DNA from: UBA7430 sp002478765
Lineage (GTDB): Bacteria > Bacteroidota > Bacteroidia > Flavobacteriales > UBA7430
Assembly (NCBI GenBank): GCA_943789355.1
Contig: CALSTU010000004.1
Span: forward strand, 62,001 to 126,000
Length of the DNA stretch: 64,000 bases
Direction: 5' to 3'
Shown here in pieces: positions 51,769-60,425 of the stretch (position 1 is its first letter; each line of letters starts with the position of its first letter). Under the pieces are notes generated by a model, which worked only from the letters and a program-made list of their open reading frames with translations, did not search any database and was not told where the DNA came from. Both the position numbers and the translations under genes were made by a program.

Positions 51769-52686
51769 ATGTCACTGACCAATAAAAAAAATCATTCCAC
51801 ACAAAAAAGTAAAAGTCTTAAAAGAATCATTCAAAGACTTAAGTCTGAAAATTCCAAATTGCACCTTCAGATACTTTCTTTGAAAGAAAAAAATTCTAAC
51901 TCAGATCTAGAATATGTTTATCATGAAAAAGCATCTGAAATAGCCCATGAAATTAATAACCCCATTAACTTAGTGAGTAACTCCATAAGTAACCTGGAAA
52001 TAAACATACAGTACATCATCAAATTAACGTATCTGTATCAAGAACTTAAGAACGATAAAAGTGGAACCACTCTCGAAGATGTCATCAGGTTTGAAGAAGA
52101 AACAAACATCAAGTTAACGGTCAAGGAATTAACGAAATCAGTCGACCGAATTAGAAAAGGAATCAGCAGGGTTCACGAAGTCTCAGAGAACTTAGCATTC
52201 ATGGGTAAATCGGGGGGGAAATTACGATTGAAAACCGATATTAATGAAAATATCAAAAGCACACTTACACTAATCGACGAAGTATTTGACGAAAATATTA
52301 AGCTGAGAACTCAATTCGCGGATCTTCCAATATTGAAAACTGTGAGAGGTAAACTCAACCAAGTTTTTACAAATCTCATTGAAAATGCAATTGAGGCAAT
52401 CCAAGAAAAACCCCTTGTTAAAAACAACTATTTGTCAATAACTACAAGGGCTGATAATAATTACATCGTCGTAGAAATTGAAGATAGTGGTATCGGAATG
52501 ACCCCCGAAACTAAAAAAAGATTGTTTGAGAAGTTTTACACAACAAAGAGCCCTGAAAAAGGAACCGGTTTGGGCATGTCCATATCAAAGCAAATTATTG
52601 AGGAACACAATGGGGTTCTTGAGGTAGATTCTACGTTTGGCCAAGGAACTAAATTAACGATCAGGCTGCCTATCACACAACTCTAA
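51769..52686 (+). CDS. Soluble sensor histidine kinase
   Basis: 305 residues, no membrane segment or known sensory domain. An N-terminal coiled coil (about 15-45) leads into a dimerisation helix with phosphoacceptor His60 (IAHEINNP) and a complete HATPase domain: N box NLIENAIEAI, G1 EDSGIGM, F box LFEKFYTTK, G2 GTGLGMSI. It is the intact counterpart of the preceding degenerate kinase and may pair with it. It ends 3 nt before the convergent hemW gene. The likely phosphate receiver is the divergent regulator at 46480-47070. Confidence 0.87.
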   Translation: MSLTNKKNHSTQKSKSLKRIIQRLKSENSKLHLQILSLKEKNSNSDLEYVYHEKASEIAHEINNPINLVSNSISNLEINIQYIIKLTYLYQELKNDKSGTTLEDVIRFEEETNIKLTVKELTKSVDRIRKGISRVHEVSENLAFMGKSGGKLRLKTDINENIKSTLTLIDEVFDENIKLRTQFADLPILKTVRGKLNQVFTNLIENAIEAIQEKPLVKNNYLSITTRADNNYIVVEIEDSGIGMTPETKKRLFEKFYTTKSPEKGTGLGMSISKQIIEEHNGVLEVDSTFGQGTKLTIRLPITQL

Positions 52687-52689
52687 ATG

Positions 52690-53820
52690 TTAATCCAATA
52701 AAAATAAGTCTGCCGAAATTCGATCTGCAAGCAACTTTCCGTCATCAGAAAGTGTGAAGACACCTTTATCTTCTGTTACGAGGCCATTTTGAATATGTTT
52801 TTGGATTTCAGACTTAAACCCATCATTGATTGTTTTTGAGAACTCGGCTTCCATTTGACTGACATGACATCCCCACTTAGTCCTCAGAGAAGTCATCACG
52901 TATTCATTATAACGATCACGTTCGCTCAATACTTCCAATTCTAGTGGGACTATCCCGGCCGATAATGATTTTATATATTTTGTGTTATTAGAAACATTCC
53001 ACAACCTTGAGTTTCCTATAAAAGAATGCGCTGAAGGGCCTAATCCTAAATAATTATCTTTGCTCCAATACGCGCTATTATGGCGACTGTAGGCATTTGA
53101 TTTACAGAAATTAGAAATTTCATATTGCTCGTAACCATTTTCGGACATCTCTCTCATCAATATCTCAAATTGTCTTGCACTCTGTTCTTCAGAAAGAGGA
53201 GCCATTTTTTTCGATTTGATTTGTTGATGTAACAATGTTTTTTCCTCAACAGTTAATGCATAAGAGGATAAATGAGGTATGTTAAGGTCAAAACTTTTGT
53301 GTAAATTTTGAATCCAAGCTCCATCCGTCATCCCAGGGGTTCCATATATCAAATCAATCGTAAGATTTTCAAACCCCGCGTCTTGAACCATGACAATGGA
53401 CTGTATGGCGTTTTCTGCCGTATGAGCTCTATTCATGAACTTCAAATCATCATCTCTAAAAGACTGAACTCCAATGCTTAATCTATTGATGGGACTTTCT
53501 TTAATTTCAGCAATTTTTTCGAAAGTAAGATCATCGGGATTCGCTTCTAAAGTGATTTCTGCTCGCTCAGAAATATTGAAACTGTCAGAAAGTTTCTCAA
53601 AAATGATTTTTAACTCATCCTTTGTCAATAAAGAAGGGGTTCCACCTCCAAAATAGATGGTCGAGACTTCTTGTCCAGAAAAAACAACTTTACGTAAATC
53701 TATTTCCATGATAAGAGCATCCATAAACTCAGCTTTCATCTTCAAAGAAGTTGAAAAATGAAAATCGCAATAAGTACAAGCCTTTTTGCAAAACGGGATG
53801 TGTATGTAAATTCCAGCCAT
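52690..53820 (-). CDS. hemW: Radical SAM protein HemW
   Basis: Heme chaperone-like radical SAM protein (formerly annotated as oxygen-independent coproporphyrinogen oxidase). The 376 residues have Cys11, Cys15, Cys18 (FCKKACTYCDF), with Phe following the last Cys region, YFGGGTPSLL, and a C-terminal HemN_C domain. It lacks the extra N-terminal part and fourth Cys of true HemN. It is coupled to the following sensor kinase gene by a TAATG junction on the minus strand, the kinase being upstream. Confidence 0.92.
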   Translation of the reverse strand: MAGIYIHIPFCKKACTYCDFHFSTSLKMKAEFMDALIMEIDLRKVVFSGQEVSTIYFGGGTPSLLTKDELKIIFEKLSDSFNISERAEITLEANPDDLTFEKIAEIKESPINRLSIGVQSFRDDDLKFMNRAHTAENAIQSIVMVQDAGFENLTIDLIYGTPGMTDGAWIQNLHKSFDLNIPHLSSYALTVEEKTLLHQQIKSKKMAPLSEEQSARQFEILMREMSENGYEQYEISNFCKSNAYSRHNSAYWSKDNYLGLGPSAHSFIGNSRLWNVSNNTKYIKSLSAGIVPLELEVLSERDRYNEYVMTSLRTKWGCHVSQMEAEFSKTINDGFKSEIQKHIQNGLVTEDKGVFTLSDDGKLLADRISADLFLLD

Positions 53821-54974
53821 TAGCCTTTGGAGAGACTTATTCTAAATGTCGTTCCTTTTTCGAGTTCGGATTGCAAAACATACACCTCACCTTTGTGATA
53901 GTCTTCAACAATTCTTTTCACCAAAGAAAGCCCCAAACCCCAACCGCGATGCTTGGTTGTAAACCCTGGTTCAAAAACAGTATTTAGATGTCCTGTTTTT
54001 ATACCCCTTCCGGTATCTGAAATATCTACGTACACCTTCTTTTCCTTACTTGAAACTCGTAGACTAATTTCTCCTTTACCTTGAAGCGCATCAATAGCAT
54101 TTCGCATGATATTTTCAACAACCCAACCAAAAAGCTGTGTGTTTAGTGCACACATTAACTCTGATTCATAAACCTCTAATTTGAACTTTATTTTCTCAGA
54201 ACTTCGATCTTTCATGTAGTAAAAAGAACGTTCTACAACCTTGTTGAGATCCTTTAAATGAAGTTCTGGCTGAGAACCTATCTTTGAAAAGCGTTCTGTA
54301 ATCGTTTGTAATCTGTAGATGTCTTTATTCATCTCAGAGACAATTTCTTCATTTTGACTCTGAGCTTTGAGCAATGTAATCCAACCCATTAAAGATGATA
54401 GTGGAGTACCTATTTGATGTGCTGTTTCACGAGCCATCCCTGCCCAAACCTTATTTTGTTCTGACTTTCTTGTAGCACTGAAAGCATAGTACGCAATCAT
54501 AACAAATAAGCTTACAACAATTAAAATAACGTATGGGAAATACTTCAGTCTGGTAAGTAAAATAGAGTCTTTGTAATAAATTTTATTGTTTTGTCCGTCA
54601 GCATACTCAAAAATGATTGGTTCATGCGTAGCTTGCATCAATCGGAGCTGTTTCTTTAAGTATCCTTTACTTTTGGCTTTCTTTTCAGGAAAGTTTTTGT
54701 GGTAAAGAATTTCACCATGCTCGTCGGTAAGTATTACGGGAATGGTATTGTTGTGGTTGATCACCTCAAACACGAAACTTATGTCCTCATTAAGGTTGTC
54801 AATATCTGTAGTTTGCTCGGTAGCTTTTGCCCAAATTTTGACTTTGGTTCTCTCTTCTCTACTCAAGTCATCCACCAATCGATTGGTGAAAAAAAACACT
54901 GCCACACCGATAATCAGTGCGATTAGCATTAACAATTGCTTACTTAATCTCTTTATTTGAAAATTAGAAATCAT
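53820..54974 (-). CDS. Membrane-bound sensor histidine kinase
   Basis: From the ATG at 54972-54974 it has 384 residues: membrane segment (SKQLLMLIALIIGVAVFFF), a periplasmic region of about 110 residues with a small-fold appearance (ISFVFEVINHNNTIPVILTDEHGEILYHKNFP), a second segment (YFPYVILIVVSLFVMIAYYAF), then HisKA with ETAHQIGTPLSSLMGW (phosphoacceptor His) and an HATPase domain with DTGRGIK and GWGLGLSLVKR. No regulator gene is adjacent. A longer frame begins with GTG at 54995. Its stop overlaps the hemW start by one base. Confidence 0.88.
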   Translation of the reverse strand: MISNFQIKRLSKQLLMLIALIIGVAVFFFTNRLVDDLSREERTKVKIWAKATEQTTDIDNLNEDISFVFEVINHNNTIPVILTDEHGEILYHKNFPEKKAKSKGYLKKQLRLMQATHEPIIFEYADGQNNKIYYKDSILLTRLKYFPYVILIVVSLFVMIAYYAFSATRKSEQNKVWAGMARETAHQIGTPLSSLMGWITLLKAQSQNEEIVSEMNKDIYRLQTITERFSKIGSQPELHLKDLNKVVERSFYYMKDRSSEKIKFKLEVYESELMCALNTQLFGWVVENIMRNAIDALQGKGEISLRVSSKEKKVYVDISDTGRGIKTGHLNTVFEPGFTTKHRGWGLGLSLVKRIVEDYHKGEVYVLQSELEKGTTFRISLSKG

Positions 54975-55087
54975 ATTTAAAAAAACGAAATGCACAGAAC
55001 ATTATTGCAAGCCATATCTGTTATGTATGATGAGCTGTAAACAAGCTTACCTCTAATGTTTTGATGTGAAAATACTAAAATTCTCAA

Positions 55088-56020
55088 CTATAACATGCGG
55101 AGAAGTTCCAAGTCTTTTTTGTCAAGATGTTTCCAGGAACCTCGTTTGACGTCTTTTTTGGTAAGATTTCCAAAAACTACTCGGTCAAGATGCATTACTT
55201 CGTAACCTAAGCTTTCAAATATTCGTCGCACAATTCTATTCCTTCCAATATGCAATTCGATACCTACTTGGTTGTGTGAGGATCCATCAATGTATGACAA
55301 CTCATCAATATTTGCAGGACCATCATCTAAAGTCAGTCCGCTAACAATAGCATTGAAGTGATGTTTCGCTAATTTTTTATCCAGAGTTACATGATAAATT
55401 TTACGAACACCGTGTTTAGGGTGTGCCAGTTTCTTAGCCAAATCTCCATCGTTTGTAAAAAGCAATAATCCGGTTGTATTTCTATCGAGTCGACCAACAG
55501 GATATATACGCTCTGAACAAGCATTTTCAACCAATTGCATCACCGTTTTTCGGCCCAAATCATCAGATGTTGTCGTTATAAAATCTTTTGGCTTATTCAA
55601 AAGAACGTATTTCTTTTTTTCTCCTCTAATGGTTTGTCCATTAAATTTTACCAAATCTGAGGGAGACACCCGGTAGCTTAAATCTGTAACTACTTTCCCA
55701 TTGATAACAACAGCCCCGGCAGTAATAAATTTCTCGGCTTCTCTTCGGGAACAGGTCCCTCCTTGAGCTAAAAACTTATTAATCCGTATTTTATCACTAG
55801 GAACGGTCCCTTCTTTTACTTTACTGAAGGCCGTGTTTGTGTTCTTTTTAGTAAACTTTGAATACGGTTTCTTGTTCTCCGCTGCACGTCTACGATCTTC
55901 ACTACGTTTATCTGGATCAAAGTGACGATTTTTCTGATCTACTGCTTTTTGTAGCTCATCTGCTTTGTAGGCTTTACTTTTTCCTACTCGCTTTTCTGAT
56001 CTGAAGTTATTTTTGGTCAT
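55088..56020 (-). CDS. rRNA pseudouridine synthase, RluB/RsuA family
   Basis: 310 residues: a basic, disordered N-terminal tail (1-75), an S4 RNA-binding domain (IRINKFLAQGGTCSRREAEKFI) and the pseudouridine synthase domain with catalytic Asp in GRLDRNTTGLL and the GRNRIVRRIFESLGYEV motif. It most likely modifies 23S rRNA (RluB-type) but the site cannot be fixed from sequence alone. Its own -7 box lies 14 nt upstream of the ATG. Confidence 0.9.
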   Translation of the reverse strand: MTKNNFRSEKRVGKSKAYKADELQKAVDQKNRHFDPDKRSEDRRRAAENKKPYSKFTKKNTNTAFSKVKEGTVPSDKIRINKFLAQGGTCSRREAEKFITAGAVVINGKVVTDLSYRVSPSDLVKFNGQTIRGEKKKYVLLNKPKDFITTTSDDLGRKTVMQLVENACSERIYPVGRLDRNTTGLLLFTNDGDLAKKLAHPKHGVRKIYHVTLDKKLAKHHFNAIVSGLTLDDGPANIDELSYIDGSSHNQVGIELHIGRNRIVRRIFESLGYEVMHLDRVVFGNLTKKDVKRGSWKHLDKKDLELLRML

Positions 56021-56034
56021 GCGTTTAATTTGTG

Positions 56035-56042
56035 CAAAGATA
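56035..56042 (-). promoter_or_regulatory. -7 box of pseudouridine synthase promoter
   Basis: TATCTTTG on the minus strand, exact TAnnTTTG match, 14 nt before the ATG at 56018-56020. Confidence 0.6.
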
Positions 56043-56137
56043 AAAATACATACGGAGAAGCTATCATAAAGATACAGCTAGTCTTAACATTCAACGAAGA
56101 GATGCGTTATCAAAGACATTTAATCTGTAATTATAGC

Positions 56138-56145
56138 TAGATTTG
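56138..56145 (+). promoter_or_regulatory. -7 box of tadA-like gene promoter
   Basis: TAGATTTG, exact TAnnTTTG match, 14 nt before the ATG at 56160. Confidence 0.55.
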
Positions 56146-56159
56146 TAAAAAAAGAGAAC

Positions 56160-56606
56160 ATGATTCAGGAAAAATCGGATGACTATTTCATGAAAGAAGC
56201 CCTCAAAGAAGCCCAAAAAGCTTTTGATCAGGATGAAATCCCTATTGGAGCTGTGATTGTTTCTGAAGGGGAAATCATTGCTCGCGCTCATAATTTAACG
56301 GAGCGTCTGAATGATGTAACTGCTCATGCAGAAATGCAAGCATTTACATCAGCTGCAGAATTCTTAGGAGGCAAATACCTGCATCAATGCACACTGTATG
56401 TTACTGTTGAGCCTTGTGTGATGTGCTCTGGAGCATCCTATTGGACGCAAATTGACAGAATCGTAGTGGGGACTAAAGACAAAAAAAGAGGAGCCAGTCA
56501 ATTACCTGTGAAATTGACTCACCCAAAGACCAAATTAAAAACAGGAATATTAGAGCAGGAATGCGCTGATTTGATGCAAAAATTTTTCAAACAAAAAAGG
56601 TCCTAA
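56160..56606 (+). CDS. tadA: tRNA-specific adenosine deaminase
   Basis: Deaminates the wobble adenosine of tRNA-Arg to inosine. The 148 residues have the zinc and catalytic residues His56 and Glu58 (AHAEMQAF) and Cys86/Cys89 (EPCVMCSG), plus the N-terminal helix FMKEALKEAQKA. Length and motifs favour TadA over guanine or cytosine deaminases, though these cannot be fully excluded. It converges on gatC. Confidence 0.9.
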   Translation: MIQEKSDDYFMKEALKEAQKAFDQDEIPIGAVIVSEGEIIARAHNLTERLNDVTAHAEMQAFTSAAEFLGGKYLHQCTLYVTVEPCVMCSGASYWTQIDRIVVGTKDKKRGASQLPVKLTHPKTKLKTGILEQECADLMQKFFKQKRS

Positions 56607-56661
56607 TTGATCTCGCATACCTTATAATTTTCAAGGAGTACAAAGGAATCGCTAACAACTG

Positions 56662-56952
56662 CTACTTCTTGATGACTTTAGGAATTCGGATGTAATCTGT
56701 ATCTCGTTTGGGTGCATTCTGCAATGCTTTTTTCTGAGACACCATACCCTTCACTTTATCTTCACGCAATACATTCGTCTCTCCACTCATATAAACAAGC
56801 GGCTCAACACCTTCAGTATCAACTTTCTCCAATTTCGTAACAAAATCTAATATCTTTTCGAAATCAAATTTCATTTTCTCCTTAGATGCATCATCAAACT
56901 CTAAACGTGACAAATGGGCCAAATGCTCAACCAAGTTGTTATCTACTTTCAT
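56662..56952 (-). CDS. gatC: Aspartyl/glutamyl-tRNA amidotransferase subunit C
   Basis: Small subunit stabilising GatA in the GatCAB amidotransferase, which makes Gln-tRNA or Asn-tRNA by transamidation. The 96 residues show VEHLAHLSRLEFDD and the C-terminal RIPKVIKK as in the family. gatA and gatB are not adjacent. Because AsnS is encoded in the window, GatCAB here would be expected to serve Gln-tRNA formation if no GlnS exists; that is inference. It overlaps plsC by 14 nt. Confidence 0.93.
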   Translation of the reverse strand: MKVDNNLVEHLAHLSRLEFDDASKEKMKFDFEKILDFVTKLEKVDTEGVEPLVYMSGETNVLREDKVKGMVSQKKALQNAPKRDTDYIRIPKVIKK

Positions 56953-57679
56953 AATCTGTCAATTTGTTGTTAATAATGTCGTAAACATCTTTTTTAAATT
57001 CATGTATCTTCTGAAGGTCATAGCCTTCAGCAGCAATTGGCTTGTGAACGAATACGCGTAATTTTCCGGGTCTACCGCCCACATAACCGCACGGAAATCT
57101 CTTCTTATTATCCACAAAGGTTACTGGAACTATATCTACCTGATGTTCCAAAGCTAGTCTAAATGCTCCAGATTTGAATCTGTTTAATTTAACCTCAGCA
57201 TCTGGAATGCCTCCTTCTGGATAAATTGTTATGCCTATGCCACTCTCTATTCGATCAGACGCATGCTTGTATGCATTGTATGAACTCCTGTTACTGGAAC
57301 GATCAACTAAAATCATCGTCTTTTTATAGACCCAGCCAAAAATGGGTATTTTAGACAATGATTTCTTGCCCACAAAAACAAACACACTTGGCATTATCGC
57401 AAAGATAACTGGTATATCTATATACGACACATGATTGGGGCAAATAATATAGGCTTGTTTTGGGTCTAAGACTTCCTCATACTCAACATCCAAACGCAAA
57501 CCGGAGCAAAGCAAAATAAATCGAGACCAACTCTTACATAAGGAATGAAAAATTCCGTACCAGTTTTTGTTCAACAAAAGCACCCACATGAAGGGAAAGA
57601 ATACAATCAATCCAAAAAATACGATTGCGGCAAACCAAATCCGCCAAACAACCTGCAAAAGATTATGCAAAAATTTCAT
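56939..57679 (-). CDS. 1-acyl-sn-glycerol-3-phosphate acyltransferase (PlsC-type)
   Basis: Membrane acyltransferase adding the second fatty acid in phosphatidate synthesis. The 246 residues have an N-terminal membrane segment (IWFAAIVFFGLIVFFPFMWVLLL), the catalytic NHVSYIDIP (HX4D) and a YPEGGIPDA block where most homologues have EGT. The box TATTTTTA before it is one base off consensus. It overlaps gatC by 14 nt. Confidence 0.92.
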   Translation of the reverse strand: MKFLHNLLQVVWRIWFAAIVFFGLIVFFPFMWVLLLNKNWYGIFHSLCKSWSRFILLCSGLRLDVEYEEVLDPKQAYIICPNHVSYIDIPVIFAIMPSVFVFVGKKSLSKIPIFGWVYKKTMILVDRSSNRSSYNAYKHASDRIESGIGITIYPEGGIPDAEVKLNRFKSGAFRLALEHQVDIVPVTFVDNKKRFPCGYVGGRPGKLRVFVHKPIAAEGYDLQKIHEFKKDVYDIINNKLTDYESR

Positions 57680-57769
57680 CTTGTAAAAATATAAACTTTT
57701 AACGAATAGGAATTAGAAAGATGTCAAAGCCTTTTCTATTTTTACAAACTGAGACTATAAAAAAAGACT

Positions 57770-58738
57770 ATGGCAAGAATACTTACAGGAATCCAAAGTA
57801 GTGGTGTCCCTCATCTTGGGAATCTTTTGGGAGCAATTGTTCCAGCAATCGAATTATCCAAAGATGCAAACAACGAATCTTTATTCTTCATCGCTGACAT
57901 GCACTCACTAACAACCATTCGTGATGCAAACCTATTGAAAGAAAATACCTTTGCTACTGCCGCTGCATGGTTGGCCTTTGGATTTAACACCAATGATAAT
58001 CTTTTTTATCGTCAATCAGACATTCCGGAAGTGAGTGAACTTATGTGGTATTTAAATTGTGTCACTCCTTATCCAATGCTTGCAAATGCCCATTCATTTA
58101 AAGACAAGTCGAGTAAGCTGCATCATGTCAATGCAGGTTTATTTACATACCCAGTTCTGATGGCTGCAGACATATTACTCTACGACGCTGAAATTGTTCC
58201 CGTAGGAAAAGATCAAAAGCAACACCTAGAAATGACTCGAGATATGGCCAAAGCATTCAACCATACCTATGGTGAAACACTCATTGAGCCTGAATCACGA
58301 ATTGATGAGCGGGTGATGATTATCCCAGGTACAGACGGTCAAAAGATGAGTAAATCTTACGACAACTTCATCAATATATTTTTACCCGACAAAAAGCTTC
58401 GTAAACAAATTATGGGAATCCAAACGGACTCTACACCTATGGAAGACCCAAAAGAGCCATCAACTTGCAATGTCTTCAAAATCTATAAATTACTCGCAAC
58501 AGATAAGCAAATCAGCGAAATGGAAGTTAATTACAAATCGGGTAATTATGGTTATGGTCATGCAAAACAAGCATTATATGAAGTTATTATTGACAAATAT
58601 GAACAAGAAAGAGCTCGTTTTAATAAATTCATGGGCAATACCGAACTTATTGAAATCGAACTTCAAAAAGGAGCGAAAAAAGCAAGACTGATTGCACAAA
58701 ATGTTCTAAGTCGGGTGAGAACAAAAATTGGATATTGA
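57770..58738 (+). CDS. trpS: Tryptophanyl-tRNA synthetase
   Basis: Class I aminoacyl-tRNA synthetase for Trp. The 322 residues carry the HIGH-equivalent PHLGNLLGA, the GKDQKQHLEMTRD substrate region and the KMSKS motif (GQKMSKSYDN). The normal length for the compact bacterial enzyme. A near-consensus box TATTTTTA lies at 57737-57744. Confidence 0.97.
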   Translation: MARILTGIQSSGVPHLGNLLGAIVPAIELSKDANNESLFFIADMHSLTTIRDANLLKENTFATAAAWLAFGFNTNDNLFYRQSDIPEVSELMWYLNCVTPYPMLANAHSFKDKSSKLHHVNAGLFTYPVLMAADILLYDAEIVPVGKDQKQHLEMTRDMAKAFNHTYGETLIEPESRIDERVMIIPGTDGQKMSKSYDNFINIFLPDKKLRKQIMGIQTDSTPMEDPKEPSTCNVFKIYKLLATDKQISEMEVNYKSGNYGYGHAKQALYEVIIDKYEQERARFNKFMGNTELIEIELQKGAKKARLIAQNVLSRVRTKIGY

Positions 58739-58758
58739 TTGTTCGCTAAGTATTTGAT

Positions 58759-59529
58759 CTAATAAATCAGGAAACGGCTAACTTCCTCAAAAAACTTTTT
58801 TGGATTTTCAGCATGCACCCAATGTCCTGCATTTTCTATTTCGGTAATTTCAGAGTCAGGAAAGTGTTTTTCAATCAATTCTTCATCATCTGGGGTAATG
58901 TAATCTGAAACTTGACCTTCAATAAATAGGGTTGATCCAGTAAAAAAGGCCGCATCTGGTAGCGCTTCTCCTACATTACCTATCTCCTTGGAGAGCACAC
59001 TAAGGTTGAATTTAAACCTCATCTCATCATCATTTGTTCGATGCAAATTTTTTAACAAAAACTGCCGAATTCCTACTTGAGAAAAGTGTTTTGACAAAAC
59101 CTTATCTGCCTCATTTCGGGAAGAAGGCCCGGAGCTCTCTACGGCATGCAAACCTTCTAAAATTTCCTGATGATGGGGTGCGTAATACTTCGGAGCAATG
59201 TCTACAACCACCAATTTATCAACTCTTTCTGGGTACTGACTTGCAAATAACATGGCAGTTTTCCCGCCCATAGAATGCCCTAACAACGAGATTTTGCTCA
59301 ATCCCTTTGCATCGAGATATCGCAATAAATCGGCACTCATCAACTCATAAGTGTGATTGGCTGCATGGAAAGATTTTCCATGATTACGCTGATCAACAAT
59401 GTGAGTTTCAAAAAACTGCCCAAATTGCTTAGCCAAGCCCTGCCAATTATCCAACATACCGAACAAACCGTGAAGGATGACTAATGGCTTTCCTTCTCCA
59501 AAGACTTTTGAGTGTAAGATTTCAGCCAT
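58759..59529 (-). CDS. Alpha/beta hydrolase, YbfF-like
   Basis: Cytoplasmic esterase-type hydrolase, 256 residues. The oxyanion region HGLFGMLDNW, the VDQRNHGKS strand-turn, nucleophile Ser86 (GHSMGG) and catalytic His236 (NAGHWVHAENP) are present; an Asp near DYITPDD may complete the triad. The pattern is that of the YbfF/ABHD11 acyl esterases. Substrate unknown. It overlaps pdxJ by 8 nt. Confidence 0.88.
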   Translation of the reverse strand: MAEILHSKVFGEGKPLVILHGLFGMLDNWQGLAKQFGQFFETHIVDQRNHGKSFHAANHTYELMSADLLRYLDAKGLSKISLLGHSMGGKTAMLFASQYPERVDKLVVVDIAPKYYAPHHQEILEGLHAVESSGPSSRNEADKVLSKHFSQVGIRQFLLKNLHRTNDDEMRFKFNLSVLSKEIGNVGEALPDAAFFTGSTLFIEGQVSDYITPDDEELIEKHFPDSEITEIENAGHWVHAENPKKFFEEVSRFLIY

Positions 59530-60238
59530 TCAATCGTGCTAAATACATTTGTACTGTATTTTCAAGACCGTAATAGAGCGCATCAGATATTAAAGCATGC
59601 CCTATGGAAACCTCTTCCAAAGAACGTAGATTTTCAGCAAAATACTTTAGGTTCTCTAAGTTTAAATCGTGACCGGCATTTAAGCCCAAACCAAGGTTGT
59701 TGGCAAGCTCCCCTGCCTCAACAAAGGTTTGTATCGCTCGTTTTTTATCCTGAGCATAAGTGTCTGCATAAGGTTCTGTATACAATTCAACACGGTCAGC
59801 TCCAACAGTTTTAGCTCCCTCTATAAATTTCAACTCAGTACCAACAAAAATTGATGTACGAATTCCTTGACTCTTAAAATCGTCAATAACATCTGTTAGT
59901 AATTGTTGATTTGCTATCGTATCCCAACCTGAACTTGATGTCAAAGCACCCGGTGGATCCGGAACTAAAGTTACTTGAGCGGGCTTGACTTCTTTTACTA
60001 GATCCACAAAACTCTTACTCGGATACCCCTCCACATTAAATTCCACACTCAAAACACCACTTAATTCCCTAACATCAGCATATCGAATGTGTCGCTCATC
60101 AGGCCTGGGGTGTACCGTTATTCCCTCGGCACCAAAACGCTCTAAATCTTTGGCTACCTGAATTAAATTTGGGGTATTACACCCTCTTGCGTTCCGAAGT
60201 GTTGCAACTTTATTGATGTTTACACTTAATTGTGTCAT
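59522..60238 (-). CDS. pdxJ: Pyridoxine 5'-phosphate synthase
   Basis: Condenses DXP with the PdxA product to form pyridoxine 5'-phosphate. The 238 residues begin LSVNINKVATLRNARG (family start) and contain GITVHPRPDERHI, RTSIFVGTEL and LGLNAGHDLN. A complete partner pdxA is present at 8067 and the DXP source dxs at 1301. Its promoter box is 20 nt upstream. Confidence 0.96.
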   Translation of the reverse strand: MTQLSVNINKVATLRNARGCNTPNLIQVAKDLERFGAEGITVHPRPDERHIRYADVRELSGVLSVEFNVEGYPSKSFVDLVKEVKPAQVTLVPDPPGALTSSSGWDTIANQQLLTDVIDDFKSQGIRTSIFVGTELKFIEGAKTVGADRVELYTEPYADTYAQDKKRAIQTFVEAGELANNLGLGLNAGHDLNLENLKYFAENLRSLEEVSIGHALISDALYYGLENTVQMYLARLNG

Positions 60239-60258
60239 GATGATGAATTTTGTTGTTG

Positions 60259-60266
60259 CAAAGTTA
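60259..60266 (-). promoter_or_regulatory. -7 box of pdxJ promoter
   Basis: TAACTTTG on the minus strand, exact TAnnTTTG match, 20 nt before the ATG at 60236-60238. Confidence 0.6.
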
Positions 60267-60400
60267 CTTATATCTTGTGAATTAAGTGCTGATTACTAAC
60301 TCTTCGATAAAAAATACCGTCTAAAAAGTACTTTGAAACTACATTCGGCATAATTAACCAAGATTAACACAAAGGCGGCGGAAAGAAGTATAAAAAATAC

Positions 60401-60408
60401 TAAATTTG
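60401..60408 (+). promoter_or_regulatory. -7 box of CBS protein-nadK promoter
   Basis: TAAATTTG, exact TAnnTTTG match, 17 nt before the ATG at 60426. The 187-nt divergent region to pdxJ holds these two promoters and nothing else that I can support. Confidence 0.6.
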
Positions 60409-60425
60409 TTTGAAGCGATAATGAT

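Noticed and set aside
46431..52686. Calling the signalling island a mobile element
   Set aside because: Composition looks more A+T-rich, but there is no transposase, integrase, tRNA or flanking direct repeat that I can see.
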